The notes below the pieces were generated by a model. It worked only from the letters and a program-made list of their open reading frames with translations, had not been told where the DNA came from and did not search any database. DNA of 64,000 bases from an uncultured Paracoccaceae bacterium (GTDB lineage: Bacteria > Pseudomonadota > Alphaproteobacteria > Rhodobacterales > Rhodobacteraceae): positions 1 to 64,000 of the forward strand of contig CANLQO010000009.1 in the NCBI GenBank assembly GCA_947493335.1. The letters are read 5' to 3'. A program made the translations under genes and the position numbers. Within the stretch, counting starts at the first letter, position 1, and the number at the start of each line of letters is the position of its first letter. Of the stretch, positions 43,963 to 52,217 are shown piece after piece.

Positions 43963-44622
43963 TTGCAGTTGCAAATCATCGCGACGGTTGACGCCGTCAT
44001 CCTGACCATTGACGGCGGCGCGCTCAAAGTTGTGCTTCACGAACGCCCAAACGACCCGTTTCAAGGTATGGCCGCACTGCCGGGCGGCTATATCAGGGAG
44101 GACGAAGACAAAAACGCCGAAGATGCCATGCGCCGTGTGCTCAGCGACAAGGCGGGATTGTCAGGCTTCTACCTCGAACAGCTTGCAACGTATTCCGGGC
44201 CGGATCGCGACCCTCGGGGCTGGTCGATCTCGGTCGCCTATCTGGCGCTGGTCCCTGCCGATCAGTTGAAGATTGACAAGAGCAAGGCCGCTCTTTTCCC
44301 AGTCGATGACCTGCCTGCTCTGCCGTTTGACCATGGCCGGATTCTACATGATGCGGTTCAACGACTACGTGGCAAAGGTGCCTATTCAACCTTGCCAGCA
44401 TCCTTACTGAGCAAGACGTTCACATTGTCCGAAATGCATGCCGCCTATGAAGTGGCGCTTGGGATGCAAATTGACGCAAGCTCTTTCCGGCGCAAGGTGT
44501 TGGCGCTGAACATCCTCAAGGATCGTGCGGAAATGCGACAGGACGGCAATAAGCGCCCTGCCAAGACCTATGCGCTCAAAGAAGGGGTGACGACGTTCAA
44601 TCGCACACTTGGGGCGACATAG
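43963..44622 (+). CDS. NrtR-type Nudix regulator
   Basis: The start is a TTG with GGAGG 7 bases upstream. Residues about 1-140 form a Nudix domain whose box is degenerate: GGYIREDEDKNAEDAMRRVLSDKAGL has lost the catalytic Glu residues, as in NrtR regulators that bind but do not cleave nucleotides. The C-terminal 80 residues are a winged-helix DNA-binding region (ASSFRRKVLALNILKDRAE). It is divergent from the cluster on the minus strand. Ligand probably NAD-related or another nucleotide made or consumed by the cluster. Confidence 0.82.
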   Translation: MQLQIIATVDAVILTIDGGALKVVLHERPNDPFQGMAALPGGYIREDEDKNAEDAMRRVLSDKAGLSGFYLEQLATYSGPDRDPRGWSISVAYLALVPADQLKIDKSKAALFPVDDLPALPFDHGRILHDAVQRLRGKGAYSTLPASLLSKTFTLSEMHAAYEVALGMQIDASSFRRKVLALNILKDRAEMRQDGNKRPAKTYALKEGVTTFNRTLGAT

Positions 44623-44748
44623 TGATGGCTCGATGGTCGGCGATTCAATTTCGCTGGGCGGTGACGCAAGAAGAGTAAGCCAAATGCAACAATGCTTGCT
44701 TTTTTGGGGCACGTATTACATAAGTATTCCGGCGAGAAGGAACAGATC

Positions 44749-44973
44749 ATGATGCAACTCAAACTCCGCTCCGTTGGAAATTCGGTTGGGACAACGATCC
44801 CAAAATCCTTGCTGGAGCGGATGCAGGTCAGCGAGGGTGACACGCTTTATGTGCAGGAAAACGCCGACGGATCGTTTACACTGTCGGCCTATGACCCTGA
44901 CGTTGTGGCGCAGATCAATGCCGCGCAAGAGGTGATGAACCGGGATCGCGAAATCATGAAAGCGCTCGTATGA
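44749..44973 (+). CDS. AbrB/MazE-type antitoxin
   Basis: The 74-residue protein has the swapped-hairpin AbrB DNA-binding start (QLKLRSVGNSVGTTIPKSLLERMQVSEGDTLYV) and a helical tail that would neutralise the toxin. I chose the first of two tandem ATGs at 44749, with GAAGGA upstream. Its stop overlaps the toxin start by four bases. Doc toxins more often pair with Phd; this AbrB pairing is a known but less common variant. Confidence 0.85.
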   Translation: MMQLKLRSVGNSVGTTIPKSLLERMQVSEGDTLYVQENADGSFTLSAYDPDVVAQINAAQEVMNRDREIMKALV

Positions 44974-45365
44974 CGGACCCGGCTTGGGTTTTGTCTCAGA
45001 CGGTATTCCTCGCCCAAGATCAATCAATTCGGACTTTTGGCGGAACGCCGGGCGTGCGTGACGCGTCACTGGTGGAAAGTGCGCTGGCCGCGCCGCAGCA
45101 GCGCTGGGGCTATGAGGACCCAAAGCCGGACCTTTTCGATCTGGCCGCGACCTATGCCGCATCCCTGTCACAGAACCATGGGTTCATCGATGGGAACAAG
45201 CGCGCCGGGCATATCGCCGCGCACAGCTTTCTGATCCTGAATGGGGTGAAGGTTACTGCACCCGACCCCACAACGGCGGTTTTGCAAATCGAGGCGCTTG
45301 CGACCCGTCAGATCACCCGAGATGCCTATGCCACCTACTTGCGCAGCCTGACAGAAGGGGACTGA
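44970..45365 (+). CDS. Doc (Fic-fold) toxin
   Basis: The 131-residue protein has the Fic/Doc active site NHGFIDGNKRAGH with catalytic His and the Asn-Lys-Arg that bind phosphate. The rest is the compact Doc helical bundle. Doc phosphorylates EF-Tu and stops translation. It overlaps the antitoxin gene (ATGA) and sits just before the plasmid replication genes, where it likely helps replicon maintenance. Confidence 0.9.
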   Translation: MTDPAWVLSQTVFLAQDQSIRTFGGTPGVRDASLVESALAAPQQRWGYEDPKPDLFDLAATYAASLSQNHGFIDGNKRAGHIAAHSFLILNGVKVTAPDPTTAVLQIEALATRQITRDAYATYLRSLTEGD

Positions 45366-45418
45366 CCGCCCTGCCCTATTGGGGCTAAGGCCCCTGCCCT
45401 TTCCCCCAATGCGCCTGT

Positions 45419-45434
45419 GTTGACAGCTGTCAAC
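45419..45434. promoter_or_regulatory. parS-like palindrome 1
   Basis: GTTGACAGCTGTCAAC is a perfect 16-base palindrome and fits the known repABC partition-site pattern GTTNNNNGCNNNNAAC. It lies downstream of repC in the stretch between the Doc gene and repC. RepB would bind it. Confidence 0.8.
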
Positions 45435-45572
45435 TGCGACATCTGCAAGGGTTAACGCGCTGCGTACGGTGAAAAGTGGCATGTGAATCCCATACGCATT
45501 CCGTACACAACCCATGCATACGCGGGTGTTAACCGGGATTAGTCAATGCACCGCGCGGAGGCCCGGCCCGGA

Positions 45573-45588
45573 GTTGACAGTTGTCAAC
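45573..45588. promoter_or_regulatory. parS-like palindrome 2 overlapping the repC stop
   Basis: GTTGACAGTTGTCAAC differs by one base from the perfect parS-like palindrome. It overlaps the TGA stop of repC. Confidence 0.7.
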
Positions 45589-46780
45589 TTGCCCGCAAGA
45601 GCGCCATGACCATTGGCGCCGGTGAGAAGCCCCCTGCCCCGGCCTTTTCGGTCAATGACCGCAGGTAGCCGCCGGGCGAGCGGATGTCATCGACCCTCTG
45701 CAGGATCGCCGCAACCGTCACAGCCGCCGCCTCTGGCCCCATGGCGCGGCCCGCCGCGGTCCAGGCGTCTTGGCTGATCCCCATCATCCCCCGTACCTCG
45801 CTGGCTGTGGCGACCAATTCGTGCCAATGGCGGATGTCATGGCGCGCATAGGGCGCGATATCCGGGCAAGCCTTCATGACCAGCCCAAGGGGGAGCGGTG
45901 GTGCGCCTTGCCGGTCCGGTTCAGATGGCGCACAGGTTTCGCCCCCTGCTTTTTCTAAGCAAGGTTCAAGATCAGAAGAGTCTTCTTTTGAATTATGAAT
46001 GTGCCGCTCAATTTGGCGGTGGCTGCCGCTCATTTCTTCTGTTTTGAGAAGCTCACGCAAACCCGCCAGCATATGTTCCAGCTGCCCTTTCACCACATCA
46101 AGCGCATCAGCATCAAGCACGCGGCGTGTCTGGCGGTGAAGGTCAAGCATCTGGCCGTCAATTCGGTCCCAATCGGCTGACACGCCGCTGTCGCGGCCAT
46201 AGAGCGCCATCTGGAGCGCGTCACGCTTCATCAAGCTGATTGCCTCTCTCAGCCGCTTGATGCGCTCTGCGGCCTCCTGCGCGGCTGTGGCGGCCTGTGC
46301 GATCTCGGCCGCGCGGACGAGCAAGGGACGCAGATCAAAGCCGAAGGCGTGGGCAATCGCGCCCCCTGCCCCGCGTGCGGCGTAGCGTTTGCCATTTGGG
46401 CTGTCGTGGCGCTGGATCAACCCGGCGTGCCCCAGGGCCGCCAGATGACGCCGCAACGTGCTTTCAGCCATGCCATGGGCCCTTGTGGAAAGCGCCCGGT
46501 TTGACGGAAAGACCACAAGCTGCGCTTCAGCGTCTAGCACCTGGCCCTTGTGGAATGACAAGAGGGCGTTCAGGACGGTCAGTGCCCGGTCAGAAAGCCC
46601 AAAGGCGGCACGTGCGGTGCAGATATCCCGGAACAAGGCCCACTTGTCGATCTGGTCGACGGCAACGGGCGCTTGCGCCTCTTCCGCGCGTTTCATCAGG
46701 GTAGCCGTCAGCGGCCGCCCGAAAGGCGTTTTGGTCATGACGTTCATTAATGCTTCACGAGACAAAAGTTTTTCGTCCAC
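45584..46780 (-). CDS. repC: RepC replication initiator
   Basis: The 398-residue protein fits RepC: LFRDICTARAAFGLSDRALTVLNALLSFH and FPSNRALSTRAHGMAESTLRRHLAALGHAGLIQRHDSPNGKRY in the N-terminal DNA-binding half, then a variable middle, and a C-terminal domain ending in DDIRSPGGYLRSLTEKAGAGGFSPAPMVMALL. The origin of repABC replicons usually lies inside repC. The marked start is GTG at 46780; a later ATG (46747) is possible. RepC is limiting for copy number, and its translation is normally held back by the antisense RNA encoded just upstream. Confidence 0.92.
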   Translation of the reverse strand: MDEKLLSREALMNVMTKTPFGRPLTATLMKRAEEAQAPVAVDQIDKWALFRDICTARAAFGLSDRALTVLNALLSFHKGQVLDAEAQLVVFPSNRALSTRAHGMAESTLRRHLAALGHAGLIQRHDSPNGKRYAARGAGGAIAHAFGFDLRPLLVRAAEIAQAATAAQEAAERIKRLREAISLMKRDALQMALYGRDSGVSADWDRIDGQMLDLHRQTRRVLDADALDVVKGQLEHMLAGLRELLKTEEMSGSHRQIERHIHNSKEDSSDLEPCLEKAGGETCAPSEPDRQGAPPLPLGLVMKACPDIAPYARHDIRHWHELVATASEVRGMMGISQDAWTAAGRAMGPEAAAVTVAAILQRVDDIRSPGGYLRSLTEKAGAGGFSPAPMVMALLRAS

Positions 46781-46794
46781 CGGACTCGGTGCCT

Positions 46795-46810
46795 GTTGAC
46801 AGCTGTCAAC
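46795..46810. promoter_or_regulatory. parS-like palindrome 3 overlapping the antisense RNA promoter
   Basis: A perfect GTTGACAGCTGTCAAC. Its TTGACA (46796-46801) is also the -35 box of the predicted antisense RNA promoter on the plus strand, so RepB bound here would compete with RNA polymerase. Confidence 0.75.
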
Positions 46811-46824
46811 TATCAGCCTTAGAT
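46796..46824 (+). promoter_or_regulatory. Promoter of the antisense RNA
   Basis: Perfect -35 TTGACA (46796-46801), 17-base spacer, and -10 TTAGAT (46819-46824). It points into the repB-repC intergenic region, opposite to the rep genes. Confidence 0.7.
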
Positions 46825-46830
46825 TCGGAA

Positions 46831-46884
46831 GTGCTAAGAACGAACCAAAGGCCTCTCGGGATCTATTCCGGGGGGCTTTTTCTT
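46831..46884 (+). ncRNA. Antisense counter-transcribed RNA (ctRNA) controlling repC
   Basis: Between the promoter above and a strong terminator lies a transcript of about 54 bases, antisense to the repB-repC leader. The size, position and orientation match the ctRNAs of repABC plasmids, which limit RepC synthesis and cause incompatibility. The exact start is inferred as about 7 bases after the -10 box. Confidence 0.75.
46851..46883 (+). terminator. Intrinsic terminator of the ctRNA
   Basis: GCCTCTCGG pairs fully (with two G-U pairs) with CCGGGGGGC around an 8-base loop, followed by TTTTTCT. This is a standard intrinsic terminator on the plus strand. Confidence 0.8.
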
Positions 46885-46926
46885 ATGCTTCTGTCGGTGT
46901 CGTGCCTCCTGTTGTGACTGCTCTGG

Positions 46927-47838
46927 TTATGCGTCGGACCGGTTGATCCAGTCGCGGTGCATGGCGGGCAGTTGGTCCGTGACCCACTGCGCGAAATCGG
47001 GATCGTCAAGCGTGAGGACGGTCCGTTTGCCTTTGGTTGACATTTGCCCCAATGCGGTGCCGTCCGCGCCGGTAACGGGTGCTGGTGGACGGGCAGGGGG
47101 CTTGGGCGTTTTGAGAGCGGACATGACGGCGTCAAAGCGCGCGTCAGAATTTTCACCTGTCGCGTGTGCGACCAGATCCTTGCGACCAATCTTGTCCGCC
47201 AGCGCCAGCCAGCGGTCACGGCCGACGCCGGGGGCAGAGCCGATCGCCTCAATCAGGTTGACCGGAATGCGGTCGGCCACCGAGAGCAGACGCGAGATCA
47301 GCGTCTTGTCCATCGACAGGGCGTCACAGATCACTTTGCGGTCATAGCCCGCATCCCGCATCTGCCGGGCAAAATTGGCCCGTTCAATGAACGACAGATC
47401 CCGCCGGGCAGAGTTCTCTTGCCCCTGCGCCATGATCAAGGCTTTGTCGTCCAGGTCCCGGATCAGGGCTTTGACGGGCATCCCCAGATCCAACATGGCC
47501 GCAACACGACGTCTGCCATAGACGATCTGGTAGCGTTCAGGGTCATTCGGGTTGACCCGGAGCATGACCGGAACTTGCTGTCCGTATGACTCTATTGATA
47601 CCTTCAGAGACAGAAAATCTGGGTCAACGGGATCAAGCCGGTCGCGCAGACCTGCGGGGTCAATCAGACGGGGATCAACCTCTACGATGGCGCGGCGCTT
47701 GAGATCGTCAATCGAACGGCTGACAGCACCAATTGCGCCGGTCTGATACCGCGGCTTGGCGGTATCGACGCGGGCAGGGGGGTCAACCGGGGTTTCGGCA
47801 GGGTCCATCAACCCCTTGAGCAGGTCCTTACGTGCCAT
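46927..47838 (-). CDS. repB: RepB partition protein (ParB family)
   Basis: The protein has the ParB box pattern (VDPDFLSLKVSIESYGQQVPVMLRVNPND, then ERYQIVYGRRRVAAM) followed by a helix-turn-helix (DRKVICDALSMDKTLISRLLSVADRI) that would bind parS. I start it at the ATG at 47838, which overlaps the repA end by 11 bases. Length is 303 residues. Three parS-like palindromes lie around repC. Together with RepA it segregates the replicon and autoregulates the operon. Confidence 0.93.
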   Translation of the reverse strand: MARKDLLKGLMDPAETPVDPPARVDTAKPRYQTGAIGAVSRSIDDLKRRAIVEVDPRLIDPAGLRDRLDPVDPDFLSLKVSIESYGQQVPVMLRVNPNDPERYQIVYGRRRVAAMLDLGMPVKALIRDLDDKALIMAQGQENSARRDLSFIERANFARQMRDAGYDRKVICDALSMDKTLISRLLSVADRIPVNLIEAIGSAPGVGRDRWLALADKIGRKDLVAHATGENSDARFDAVMSALKTPKPPARPPAPVTGADGTALGQMSTKGKRTVLTLDDPDFAQWVTDQLPAMHRDWINRSDA

Positions 47839-49027
47839 GACTGCGCCCCCATGCCGATTGCACCAGATCCTCAATCTCGCCGTTCACCGCGTTGAGGCTT
47901 TCCATCGCACGTTCATAGGTGGCACGGGTGAATTGACCCTTTTCCACCTCATACAGAGTCTGTTTCGTGATCCCGGCGTCGGAAATCGCGGTTGATTTCA
48001 GCACCGTGTGGTTGAGCACGTGATCCCCGAACATGTTGCGCATGAAACCCACCATCTGGTTTTGCGGCCCGTCGCCGGGTTCATACCGGGTCACGACATA
48101 GCGCAGCCAGTCATAGGACATATCGCCGCCTGCATCGGCTACAACGCCTAAGAGGTTGGAAACCATCAACAAAAACTGGCACATCGACATAACATCCAGC
48201 ATCTGGGGATGGACCGTCACCAGCACAGCGGTGGCCGCGGAAAGCGCCGACATGGTCAGATAGCCAAGCTGCGGCGGGCAATCGATGACGACGACGTCAT
48301 AGTCCTGTTCTACCGTCGCAAGCGCGTCGCCGACCCTTGTAAAAAAGAGGTTTCCGTCGCGCTGCATCAGGGCCCGGGGGGTGTCGTGTTCGAACTCCAT
48401 CAAATCCAGATTGCCGGGGATGATGTCGAGGTTGGTGAAATAGCTTTTCTGGATCACATCCCGGAGGGGCAGGGGGTCATCATAGCGGATCGCATCATAA
48501 AGCGTGCCGCCATCAAGCAGGTCAAATTCGGGCTGAAACCCATGCAGGGCAGAAAGGCTGGCCTGGGGATCAAGATCAATCGCCAGCACCCGATAGCCAT
48601 CAAGCGCCATCTTCTGCGCCAGATGCGCGGCGGTGGTGGTTTTGCCCGATCCGCCCTTGAAATTGATGACGGTGATCACCTGAAGATGATCACCGTCGCG
48701 GCGCCCTGGCAGATAGGCACCGGGTGATTTCGTTCCAGACTCTAGCAGTACCCTTAGAGCCTGAATGTCGGCCGGAGAGTAGTATCTACGACCACCTGTC
48801 CGCACCTCGGGAGAGGGGCCACGTCCATCGAGATGCAACTTGCGCAGATAGGCGTCCTTGACGCCCAGCAGATCGGCCGCTTCACCGGATGTGAACTTGC
48901 GCAATTCGCGCCGCGCATCCGGCGGGAACAATTGCGCGCGATGCGCTTGCAAACGCGCCGACAACCGTTCAGCGTGATGTCCGACCAATGCGTCGATCCG
49001 TCTGCGATCCGTCATCTGTCTGCCCAT
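47828..49027 (-). CDS. repA: RepA partition ATPase (ParA family)
   Basis: A ParA-type Walker ATPase with an N-terminal helix-turn-helix (KFTSGEAADLLGVKDAYLRKLHLDG), the deviant Walker A KGGSGKTTT, Walker A-prime-like DLDPQAS, and VVVIDCPPQLG. This organisation is the RepA of repABC operons, where the N-terminus binds its own operator. I prefer the ATG at 49027; a GTG at 49066 would run through the inverted repeats just upstream. It is first in the repABC operon. Confidence 0.93.
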   Translation of the reverse strand: MGRQMTDRRRIDALVGHHAERLSARLQAHRAQLFPPDARRELRKFTSGEAADLLGVKDAYLRKLHLDGRGPSPEVRTGGRRYYSPADIQALRVLLESGTKSPGAYLPGRRDGDHLQVITVINFKGGSGKTTTAAHLAQKMALDGYRVLAIDLDPQASLSALHGFQPEFDLLDGGTLYDAIRYDDPLPLRDVIQKSYFTNLDIIPGNLDLMEFEHDTPRALMQRDGNLFFTRVGDALATVEQDYDVVVIDCPPQLGYLTMSALSAATAVLVTVHPQMLDVMSMCQFLLMVSNLLGVVADAGGDMSYDWLRYVVTRYEPGDGPQNQMVGFMRNMFGDHVLNHTVLKSTAISDAGITKQTLYEVEKGQFTRATYERAMESLNAVNGEIEDLVQSAWGRSHGT

Positions 49028-49063
49028 GTTCAAACCGTTTGTTACGGTTTTTATCGTTTGAAC
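49028..49063. promoter_or_regulatory. Inverted repeats before repA, probable autoregulation site
   Basis: GTTCAAAC (49028-49035) and GTTTGAAC (49056-49063) form a perfect eight-base inverted repeat. AAACCGT/ACGGTTT (49032-49050) is nested within it. This sits directly before the repA ATG, where RepA is known to repress its operon in other repABC plasmids. No Shine-Dalgarno sequence is visible. Confidence 0.65.
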
Positions 49064-49272
49064 CACCTCTTAGCGTATATGAATGGCAAGGAAAGGGGAT
49101 TCGGGCAAGCGAATTGTGCAGATGTTGCGCCGTCAGCGGCCCCACACACAAGAGGGGCGTCAAGATCGCACCGATAACTTGCAGAGATTTATCCAAAACT
49201 TCGCCTAAAAATTGACAACTATTGCGGGTATGCGCATGTTGACTAAGGGTATGTGCGGAAACGGGTTATTTC

Positions 49273-51327
49273 ATGAATGCGCCTTTCAAACAGGACGCCA
49301 GGATGGGCGTACTGACGACTATTTTGGGCAAGGACACACTGAACCTTGTGCGCTTCCAGGGCAGCGAACACCTAAACGACCTGTTCTGCTATCGCGTCGA
49401 GGCATTGGCCGCACGCAATGATGTGGATTTTGATGGGCTGATTGGCACGCACGCCACGGTGACGCTCTCGTCTTTTGATCAACCCGACACGCCATTTGAC
49501 GGCATTGTCACCGAGGCGCAGCTGCTGGGCCCGGGCGAGAACGGATGGCGCCATGAGCTGACACTGCGGCCGTGGTTCTGGATGCTGGGGCTGCGCCGCA
49601 AGCAACAGATTTATCACGAAATGACCGTCGTGCAGATCCTGCAAGAGGTCTTTGCGCCCTATACCGGGCTGGGCGAGCCTGCCTTTGAGGTCAGGCTGGC
49701 GGGCGACTATCCGGTGCTGGAATATACCGTACAATACCGCGAGAGCGATTTGGCCTTTGCCTGCCGGATGATGGAGCGGTTTGGCATCAGCTATCACTTT
49801 GCCCATGACGCAGGCAGCCACACGCTGGTGCTGACCGACAGCAGCACCGCCCATGATGATCTGCCGGGCAAGTCCCGCAAATACATCAGCACAGGGGAGG
49901 GGCACCGCGCCAATGAGGAACATTTCTGGCTGATGCGCCCGACGCGCCGGATGACAACGGGGGCAATCCGGCTGACGGACTACAACTTTAAGATGCCAAC
50001 CGCCGCGATGGAGGCAGACCGTACGGGTGACGCCCAATACGAAGAGGGGCAGATCGAAAGCTACGACTATCCCGGCGACTATCTGGATCAGGCCACCGGC
50101 AAGAAGGTGGCCCGGATGCGGGTCGATCAGGAGCGCGGGCAGGATCCGCGGCACCAGGCCACCGGCGATTGTGCCAGCCTGCGGGCCGGGCAGATCGTGG
50201 ACATCAAGGGCGACAAGGTGCCCGGTGTGGGCAAATCGCTGTGCCTTTCGGCGCAACATAGCTATGTCGCGGGCGGCTATGGCAGTGACAGTGACAGCGG
50301 CGCGCCGATGTATGAGGGCACTTATCTGCTGATGCCCAGCACTGCGCCGTTGCGTCCCGAACGCAAGACGCCGCGCGCGTTGGTACAGGGGCCGCAAACG
50401 GCCACGGTGGTGGGTGAGGGCGAGATCGACTGCGATGAATACGGGCGCATTCTGGTGCATTTTCACTGGGACCTCGACAAGCGCTATTCGATGCGATGCC
50501 GGGTCAGCCAGAACTGGGCTTCAAAAGGGTGGGGCGGCATGGTCATTCCACGGATCGGGATGGAGGTCGTGGTCGAATTCCTTGAAGGCGACCCCGACAA
50601 GCCGCTGGTGACGGGCTGCGTTTACAACGGCAAGAACGATGTGCCGTATCCGCTGCCAGAGCATAAGACGCGGTCGGTCTTTCGCAGTGACACGCACAAA
50701 GGGGCGGGCTTTAACGAATTCACGTTCGAGGACGAACGCGGCGACGAGCGCATCTATCTGCATGCGCAGAAGGATCATGAGGTTCATATCCAGAACAACA
50801 GCGCCAAGCGCGTTGACGTCAGCGAGGTTGAATCCATCGGCAACAGCAAGTTTTCGGAGATCGGCAAGGACTTCAATTTTCAGATTGGAGGCAATGCCGT
50901 GACCGCGATTGGTGTGCCTGACGTCAGTGTGCATGCGCCAAAGCCGATGGAAGCCTATGACGACGGGCCATTGCAACTGGCCTATAAAACGACGATCCAC
51001 GGAAAGCCGGATGCCGGACGCGGCCATTACAAACTGATGGTGGCGCAATCCATGACCGAAGTGATTGGTACGCAGTCCAATACCCGGATCGGGTCGAGCA
51101 GCACGATGGCGATCGGCACCAGTTTGCAGATGAATGTTGGCGCGCAAAAGAATGAAACTGTAGGTGACGGATCCTATGAGACCGTGGGCGGTGGTCGCTA
51201 CATGCATGTCGGCAAGGAAATCGACCTGCGCTGCGGCGCGTCACGGTTCATCATGAAACGGTCTGGCGAGATTGAGCTGGTGGGGACCCACATCAAGCTG
51301 CGCGCCAAGAAGATTGATCTGAACTAG
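49273..51327 (+). CDS. vgrG: Type VI secretion spike protein VgrG
   Basis: The 684-residue protein has the gp27-like N-domain (RFQGSEHLNDLFCYRVEAL), the gp5-like OB region (DEYGRILVHFHWD..MRCRVSQNWASKGWGG), and the repeat-rich beta-helix spike near the C-terminus (repeats such as HVGKEIDLR, TVGDGSYETVGG). It has no fused effector domain. It would trimerise at the tip of the T6SS tube. It begins a plus-strand operon with PAAR and DUF4123 genes, but no T6SS sheath or baseplate genes are in the window. Confidence 0.95.
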   Translation: MNAPFKQDARMGVLTTILGKDTLNLVRFQGSEHLNDLFCYRVEALAARNDVDFDGLIGTHATVTLSSFDQPDTPFDGIVTEAQLLGPGENGWRHELTLRPWFWMLGLRRKQQIYHEMTVVQILQEVFAPYTGLGEPAFEVRLAGDYPVLEYTVQYRESDLAFACRMMERFGISYHFAHDAGSHTLVLTDSSTAHDDLPGKSRKYISTGEGHRANEEHFWLMRPTRRMTTGAIRLTDYNFKMPTAAMEADRTGDAQYEEGQIESYDYPGDYLDQATGKKVARMRVDQERGQDPRHQATGDCASLRAGQIVDIKGDKVPGVGKSLCLSAQHSYVAGGYGSDSDSGAPMYEGTYLLMPSTAPLRPERKTPRALVQGPQTATVVGEGEIDCDEYGRILVHFHWDLDKRYSMRCRVSQNWASKGWGGMVIPRIGMEVVVEFLEGDPDKPLVTGCVYNGKNDVPYPLPEHKTRSVFRSDTHKGAGFNEFTFEDERGDERIYLHAQKDHEVHIQNNSAKRVDVSEVESIGNSKFSEIGKDFNFQIGGNAVTAIGVPDVSVHAPKPMEAYDDGPLQLAYKTTIHGKPDAGRGHYKLMVAQSMTEVIGTQSNTRIGSSSTMAIGTSLQMNVGAQKNETVGDGSYETVGGGRYMHVGKEIDLRCGASRFIMKRSGEIELVGTHIKLRAKKIDLN

Positions 51328-51338
51328 GAGCCAGCCAG

Positions 51339-52217
51339 ATGAAGGCAATCATTGGAATCAGTGTACTGGTACTGGCCGGGGTCGCAGCCTGGGCTGTTTG
51401 GCCAAAGGGGACGGATGTCACAACGGCCTGCGCGCCTGCAGTCGCAGCAATCGGCACAGGTGCCCCCGAAGAATTGGCGGCCATGCTGGATCAGACCTGC
51501 GCGGCGGCCTTGGTGGCCGAGAAGGGGCCGGCCTTGGCGTTTGATCTGGGCTACCCATCTCTGGCACTTGCCACAGGCGATCGGGACGAGGTTCTTGCGG
51601 TCATTGATGCCACGATAGGCGAGGGGGACCGCGGGTTCTTTGCCGCTGATCCAGATCTGCCCGCTGCGCTGCCTGCCGGGCCAACGGCTGACTTCGTAAG
51701 CGCAGCGATGGACCCCGCAAAGGCGCTGTCACAAGCTGACGACATCGCAGCGGTGTTGCGCGCGATCCCGATCTGGGGGGCTGACAGCAACCTTGAAATC
51801 ATCGCGCGTGGCTGCGGAGATTATGATTGCACGGGTGATATCAGCGAGTGTGCCGGTTACGTGGGGCTGGCTGACAAGTTGGCCATCGCGGAAGGCACCA
51901 CGACCTTGGCCGAAGTGCAATCAGCCTGCCCGATCAGTCCGGGTTGGATCTTGGGACTGCGGCGTGCAGGGCTTGTGGACACGGCCTGCACCAGCACATT
52001 GGCTGTGAACCGTGCGATGGCGGACCCCGCAAGTCTTGGGACCGCCTGCTATCCTGCCGACTTCGACGCCAGCAGTTTGCCCGGCATCGCCTCTGCCGAC
52101 TATCCACGCCTTTTGCGGGCCCATGGGGTTGCAGACCTGTCATCAGGCACATTGGATGCAATGCAATCCGCATTCCCGGAAGCCGCTGCATTTCTGATCG
52201 CCACCGGGGATAGCTAA
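51339..52217 (+). CDS. Exported hypothetical protein of the VgrG island
   Basis: An N-terminal hydrophobic segment (IIGISVLVLAGVAAWAVW) serves as a signal or anchor. The remaining domain is Ala-rich, with about eight Cys that could form disulfides (for example CGDYDCTGDISEC), consistent with a periplasmic protein. AGGAG precedes the ATG and the stop abuts the next gene. In an effector cluster a periplasmic Cys-rich protein could be an immunity protein, but nothing in the sequence proves it. Confidence 0.65.
   Translation: MKAIIGISVLVLAGVAAWAVWPKGTDVTTACAPAVAAIGTGAPEELAAMLDQTCAAALVAEKGPALAFDLGYPSLALATGDRDEVLAVIDATIGEGDRGFFAADPDLPAALPAGPTADFVSAAMDPAKALSQADDIAAVLRAIPIWGADSNLEIIARGCGDYDCTGDISECAGYVGLADKLAIAEGTTTLAEVQSACPISPGWILGLRRAGLVDTACTSTLAVNRAMADPASLGTACYPADFDASSLPGIASADYPRLLRAHGVADLSSGTLDAMQSAFPEAAAFLIATGDS

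Noticed and set aside
45419-45588. Palindromes as iterons or a CRISPR-like array
   Set aside because: Only three copies, each matching the repABC parS pattern and not evenly spaced; no spacers are present.
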